Shown: in pieces, positions 52,001 to 64,000 of the stretch | Numbering within the stretch: the first letter of the stretch is position 1 | Layout: every line of letters begins with the position of its first letter | Source: Branchiostoma lanceolatum | Lineage: Eukaryota; Chordata; Leptocardii; Amphioxiformes; Branchiostomatidae | Length of the DNA stretch: 64,000 nt | Assembly (NCBI RefSeq): GCF_035083965.1 | Contig: NC_089727.1 | Span: 16,568,769-16,632,768, forward strand | Direction of reading: 5' to 3' | Notes under the pieces: generated by a model | Databases searched by the model: none | What the model was told of the DNA's origin: nothing | What the model saw: the letters and a program-made list of their open reading frames with translations, nothing else | Made by a program: the position numbers and the translations under genes

Positions 52001-52196
52001 GCCCCCCTCCCCACTGTAGCATCGCAGCTGACATAGCCGCTTTATGCTAGTAAAATGTTGTAAGTTCAGTCCCTACCGTTAGCTGCTTTCCTTCTGGACC
52101 AGGAACAGCCACCCCTGGTCCTCCTGGGAGCACACCTGACCTGCCAGAGCCTTCTACCGGACCGTCACCGCCGTGCTCCAGCGAGTTGGACGCCAT
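46059..52196 (-). CDS. OCIAD1: OCIA domain-containing protein 1
   Basis: Nine exons right to left: 52,196-52,077; 51,472-51,412; 49,723-49,670; 49,408-49,364; 48,683-48,551; 48,239-48,141; 47,799-47,705; 46,904-46,710; 46,093-46,059, giving 278 residues (human 245). The OCIA domain covers about residues 41-125: VTPEEMQIFQQCRRESFFYR, GGVFGLATNRLLAAG, then a glycine-rich membrane segment (AAVAGWILGKWSYMKTCENK). A low-complexity Ser/Gly/Pro linker follows, then the conserved tail block YMTYEELRKRNRE and the C terminus NQYGDLRD (human KYGDTWDE). OCIAD1 is a mitochondrial inner-membrane protein associated with prohibitins and needed for complex III assembly. The start lies in CAAGATGGCGTCC. Exon phases agree at every junction. 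Assignment to OCIAD1 rather than OCIAD2 rests on the long tail. Confidence 0.93.
46418..46531. mobile_element. Hairpin MITE with CTCCAAGCAG ends
   Basis: 'tctccaagcagttctacacc' pairs with 'ggtgtagatctgcttggag', with a second pairing around 'agctagc' in the middle. It lies in OCIAD1 intron 8. Confidence 0.7.
46973..47521. mobile_element. Inverted-repeat element with AAAGGGGCATATT ends
   Basis: 'aaaggggcatattata' is matched by 'caatatgccccttta' at the other end. There is no coding capacity. It lies in OCIAD1 intron 7. Confidence 0.7.
48872..49116. mobile_element. Near-perfect fold-back element
   Basis: The outer arms TACCCTGGGAGACCAGACAC pair with the right end. Inner arms 'gtaaacccaagctccgctag' and 'ctagcgaagcttgggttta' meet at the palindrome 'cgaatacgtattcg'. 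The whole 245 bp can form one stem. It lies in OCIAD1 intron 4. Confidence 0.85.
49975..51220. mobile_element. Outer inverted-repeat element hosting a nested insertion
   Basis: 23 bases match perfectly as an inverted pair: GCTATAGGGGAGACTAAACA... at 49,975-49,997 and its complement at 51,198-51,220. Removing the inner element (50,147-50,897) and its duplicated TTA leaves about 490 bp. No coding capacity. It lies in OCIAD1 intron 2. Confidence 0.75.
50147..50897 (+). mobile_element. PIF/Harbinger-like element with SANT-like ORF
   Basis: Perfect terminal repeats of 53 bp, beginning GACCCCGTTCACACTCATTT, are flanked by TTA on both sides (50,144-50,146 and 50,898-50,900). The terminal repeats and subterminal regions are rich in 'caatcgcgat'. 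The interior has an open frame (ATG at 50,506 for MPKKKNKTPS) reading GGRWRDEETRVLIAIWGREE, the first helices of a Myb/SANT-like DNA-binding domain as found in Harbinger accessory proteins. The frame stops at 50,664, so the domain is truncated. There is no DDE transposase: a nonautonomous derivative. Confidence 0.88.
51217..51312. repeat. Short inverted repeat TAGCCTGGAGTCC
   Basis: 'tagcctggagtcc' pairs with 'ggactccaagcta', with 'gttagctttggtccgc' loosely opposed inside. It abuts the right end of the outer element at 51,220 and overlaps it by four bases. Confidence 0.6.
51799..51969. mobile_element. Hairpin MITE with CTCCAAGCAGATGT ends
   Basis: 'tctccaagcagatgtagggtt' is matched by 'accgtacatctggttggaga'. 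Inner segments with 'gcttcaatcgtaacg' are unpaired. It lies in OCIAD1 intron 1. Confidence 0.6.
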
Positions 52197-53364
52197 CTTG
52201 TTCTGCTAGGGCTGCAAGGATGATGTCTATCGCAAGGTGGCGCTAAAGAGACGGTCTGTCGATTGACTCGGTTCAGAGATAGTTCAAGTGTTCGCATGAC
52301 AAGCATGATGTTTATGTTCTCAGTGAGCACTGTTCAAAATGTTTCCCCGTGACAAAACATAATTCTTTAAATTGATAAACTTAATTTTTCATAATCCTGT
52401 CGTGACGTTCCCAATGGCTCAACCCAAAACTCGGAACGTTAATACCTTGGAATAGGTTCACTAAAGGTATCAAAAATATGATATGTGTGAAGAGATCAGA
52501 GTACGATCGATGTATGATCAAGCTTACATTCGCAGCGGTATGTTATTAGCACATCGAACACTGAAAAGTGTATCATATATAACGTTGACGTTAACTATAA
52601 CATGCTCCATAATTTCCGTGAGAATGACCTAAATAAAACGGCAACGCAATTACGAAACTACGTTGGATTGAATAAAATTTTCTATAAGGAGGGAGGTTGA
52701 ACTCTTGCGTATTTCAAGTCCGTTCGAGTTCCGTATTGACATTTTTAGCTTAGGTAAAGTTTGCGGGGGAAAAGTTGTTTTTACTTTGACCGCCACTGTT
52801 GTGCAGCCTGGTTATCGAACCGAAAAAGCCCACTTCTTCGACCGCAAACTTAACAAAACCCAATAAGTTGTCAATGCGGAACTCAGACGGACTCGATATA
52901 CATGTATTTTATGCAAATAGCAGGACTATACGAAAATGGCTAATGCAATCATGCCATTTTATCTATAATGGTGTGAATGGGACTGATGGTTTGGCCTTTC
53001 AGAATTTTATGCATATCCCCGAAATATGCTGTTAACAGGGATGCAAATAGCTGGATTCTACTGTACTAGCAACGGTGCCCATCCCCCCTAACTGAATTAA
53101 TCTCTTTACGGTGCAAATAAGTTGCGTATTATGGCTACAACCATTTCAAAGTACTACTCACACACAACACAACACGACGTTGGCATGGCAACCAACACGT
53201 CGATTATGATATGGTTTTATGTAAGCATCTCCAAGGAAACCAAAGGTCTGATACGTCTAGGCAATATGGCGTGGGCACGACAGACGATATGCCGACACCA
53301 TATAGATTGCATTATTAATGTAATTTTCCTGGCTGAATGTCTACCGTGTTGGAGTGTTCTCAAC
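52197..53364. other. Divergent intergenic region OCIAD1 / lectin-kringle gene
   Basis: These genes are transcribed away from each other across about 1.17 kb, so both promoters should lie here. No TATA box is obvious. The plus-strand ORF reaching in from 53,122 is in frame with the lectin gene, but its residues before 53,365 do not look like a protein and the signal peptide starts at 53,365. Confidence 0.45.
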
Positions 53365-62276
<8,912 letters not shown>

Positions 62277-64000
62277 TCACAGTATCATTTTGAAGGCATT
62301 TCTATTTATTTATTTAAAAATCTTTAAGGTGTACCAGTTGAGTAATTGATTGTCAAGGTAGCCCTTACAAATCATAACAAATCAGGATACAAAAATGATA
62401 ACTTAACATAAAGTGAATGAATAATACATTCACAACAATATAACATAGCAGCAATTTAAAACATAGGAGTAAACTAATAAATGATACAAACAACTCAGAA
62501 TAATACAAAACAGTAACGACTCGAAATCACAAAGGTCATTCAACTATTCGAGGATCAGAGGTCAGAGGCTTGTTTCTGAAGTAAAAAGAAAAGGGCAGTA
62601 AGCCTTGATTATTATTGTTTAATGTGGACTAAAGAAAATCATTTGTAGAAAAGGGAAAACTAGTTGTCGCTGTGTTTTCATAGTCGAATGCACATGATAT
62701 TCATTCCAATTTGCGACAAGACTGGTTTATGTTTGAAATAACCAAATCAGACGATTCTGTGGTGTATTATTGTACACTTGTGTTACCTTACTTGTCCAAA
62801 AGATAGAATCGTTTAGCAGTAGAGTTAGCATCTATAAGCAAGTTTATTATCAGCTGCAGGTGAATCGTCGAAAAGGTACATTTCCACAGGATACCAGGAC
62901 GTTGTGAAGTCTTTTTAATCAGAACTGTACTGTGATACACTTTTCTCGACTGCTACAATAGCTGAAACCCATCGTTACTGTTATTTTGCTTCATGCATGG
63001 CTTGTTGCCATGAAAATAGTGTATCACAGATTGATGATAGTAGCATCATATGTTATAGAGCTATCAGCCAATCAGATTACGTCTTACATCGCTACTTTTG
63101 GTTCAGAACAAGATAACGAATCTTTGTGCCAAATAAGGCTAGCTCATTAATTATTCATGAGCAACTAACAAGTGTTTATGCCAAATAAGGCTAGTGCATT
63201 AATTATTTATGAGCAACTGTCAGTGACGTCCCCAGAAGCCAAAATCTCCGTTCAAAAGATCAGGGCTGAGACCGGGAGGGTTTGCCGAACATTTCCCGAG
63301 CGGGTTTCAGCGCTGATAAAGGAGGGTGGATTCCGGGAGCTGTGCACAGAAGGACAGCTGACAAACAGTATTCTAATCAGCACATCTGACAGTGTAATGG
63401 ATGTTATGCCTTTATCTTTTAAGTTTTCACGTTTTGAATGAATGAATAAATGAATAGATGATTATCTTATACGTATCTCCAACGTTTTATCAGTGAAGCT
63501 GCATTACCTCTACGATAATCCCAAATATGTCTGAAATCAAACGACCCTGTATCGTTTCTCTATGTGAATGCTATATAATGTGCTATTATACTTGTATTTG
63601 GTGGTGGAAGTTTGCCGGACCGTATGCAGGTACGGTGTCCCTTTTACTGGTAAATTATACGTTTTGCTGCTGCTCCTTCAGTTATATACATAGTCGTTGT
63701 CTATTTTGATAACTTTACTGAATTTCTTTCTCTTAGTGTTGATATACATTGGACCGCAAAATAACGTCGTCTTCACTATGTTGATGAATGCTAATTTGCT
63801 GCAACTGCATATGTCTATGTAACCCACCTAATACATATATTTACTTTTGCGATAGCCATAACATAATCAGAATGCAAGACACAGCACATCACAGTTTGCA
63901 TAGTTTATTGATAAACTGATATTTCTAATTGGAGAAATTTTGCATATGCTGAAGCCCGCTTACTAGCTGACCAAAAGAAACATCGTAGCAATGAGCTTAT
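62277..64000. other. Right edge: 3' flank without recognised gene
   Basis: The 3' UTR of the lectin-kringle gene begins here. AATAAA occurs at 62,476 and 63,445 on the plus strand; either could be used. 63,061-63,330 is an inverted-repeat remnant. From 63,450 to the end only AT-rich DNA is seen. Confidence 0.4.
63061..63330. mobile_element. Partial inverted copy of the element at 55,880
   Basis: 'gccaaataaggctag', 'atgagcaactgtcag' and 'cccgagcgggtttcagcgct' are the complements of text at 55,960-56,110. The terminal repeats are missing. A short internal block ('aataaggctagctcattaat') is duplicated at 63,133 and 63,187. Confidence 0.75.

Noticed and set aside
53122-53364. N-terminal extension of the lectin-kringle protein
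   Set aside because: In frame, but its composition is not protein-like and it would bury the clear signal peptide starting at 53,365.

Overview
The window looks like nuclear DNA of a cephalochordate (amphioxus, Branchiostoma). This is inferred from three things: chordate-type intron-rich orthologues (TRMT9B, LIAS, LRRC58, DHRSX, OCIAD1), a very high density of small inverted-repeat elements and tRNA-headed SINEs, and a domain-shuffled lectin/kringle membrane protein of the kind amphioxus is known for. The species cannot be fixed from sequence alone. No prokaryotic features, CRISPR arrays, intact tRNA or rRNA genes, or retrovirus-like elements were seen.

Layout. 1-2,071 is unassigned, with purine-rich open patches near its left edge. 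4,380-12,294 (minus) is TRMT9B, a Trm9-type methyltransferase, with a possible long 3' UTR down to about 2,554. Both of its first two coding exons have tandem truncated copies just upstream. A chain of in-phase small exons on the minus strand (23,119 to 12,408) may be an extra gene or the TRMT9B leader. 23,806-30,850 (plus) is mitochondrial lipoyl synthase LIAS in 11 exons. 33,968-38,696 (minus) is LRRC58 in four exons, with a GC-AG last intron. 40,183-44,885 (minus) is DHRSX in seven exons. 46,059-52,196 (minus) is OCIAD1 in nine exons. 53,365-62,276 (plus) is a 14-exon type I membrane protein: signal peptide, C-type lectin domain, EGF, four kringles, transmembrane segment and a tail with an NPVY motif. 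The last ~1.7 kb holds no recognised gene.

The genes are ordinary neighbours, not a pathway: LIAS and OCIAD1 act in mitochondria, DHRSX in dolichol synthesis, TRMT9B in RNA modification or synapse control, LRRC58 in a leucine-rich-repeat adaptor role. Introns are filled with MITEs (at least six families, several with clear target-site duplications), SINEs and two LINE 3' ends.

Most notable: the lectin-EGF-kringle4 receptor; repeated upstream duplication of 'intron end plus exon start' at four exons in three genes; a 12-bp minisatellite grown from the promoter B-box of a SINE; a 33-copy CCCTAG array; and a Harbinger-like element with a SANT-like ORF nested in another inverted-repeat element. 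All exon boundaries were placed by eye from splice signals, phase and family similarity.
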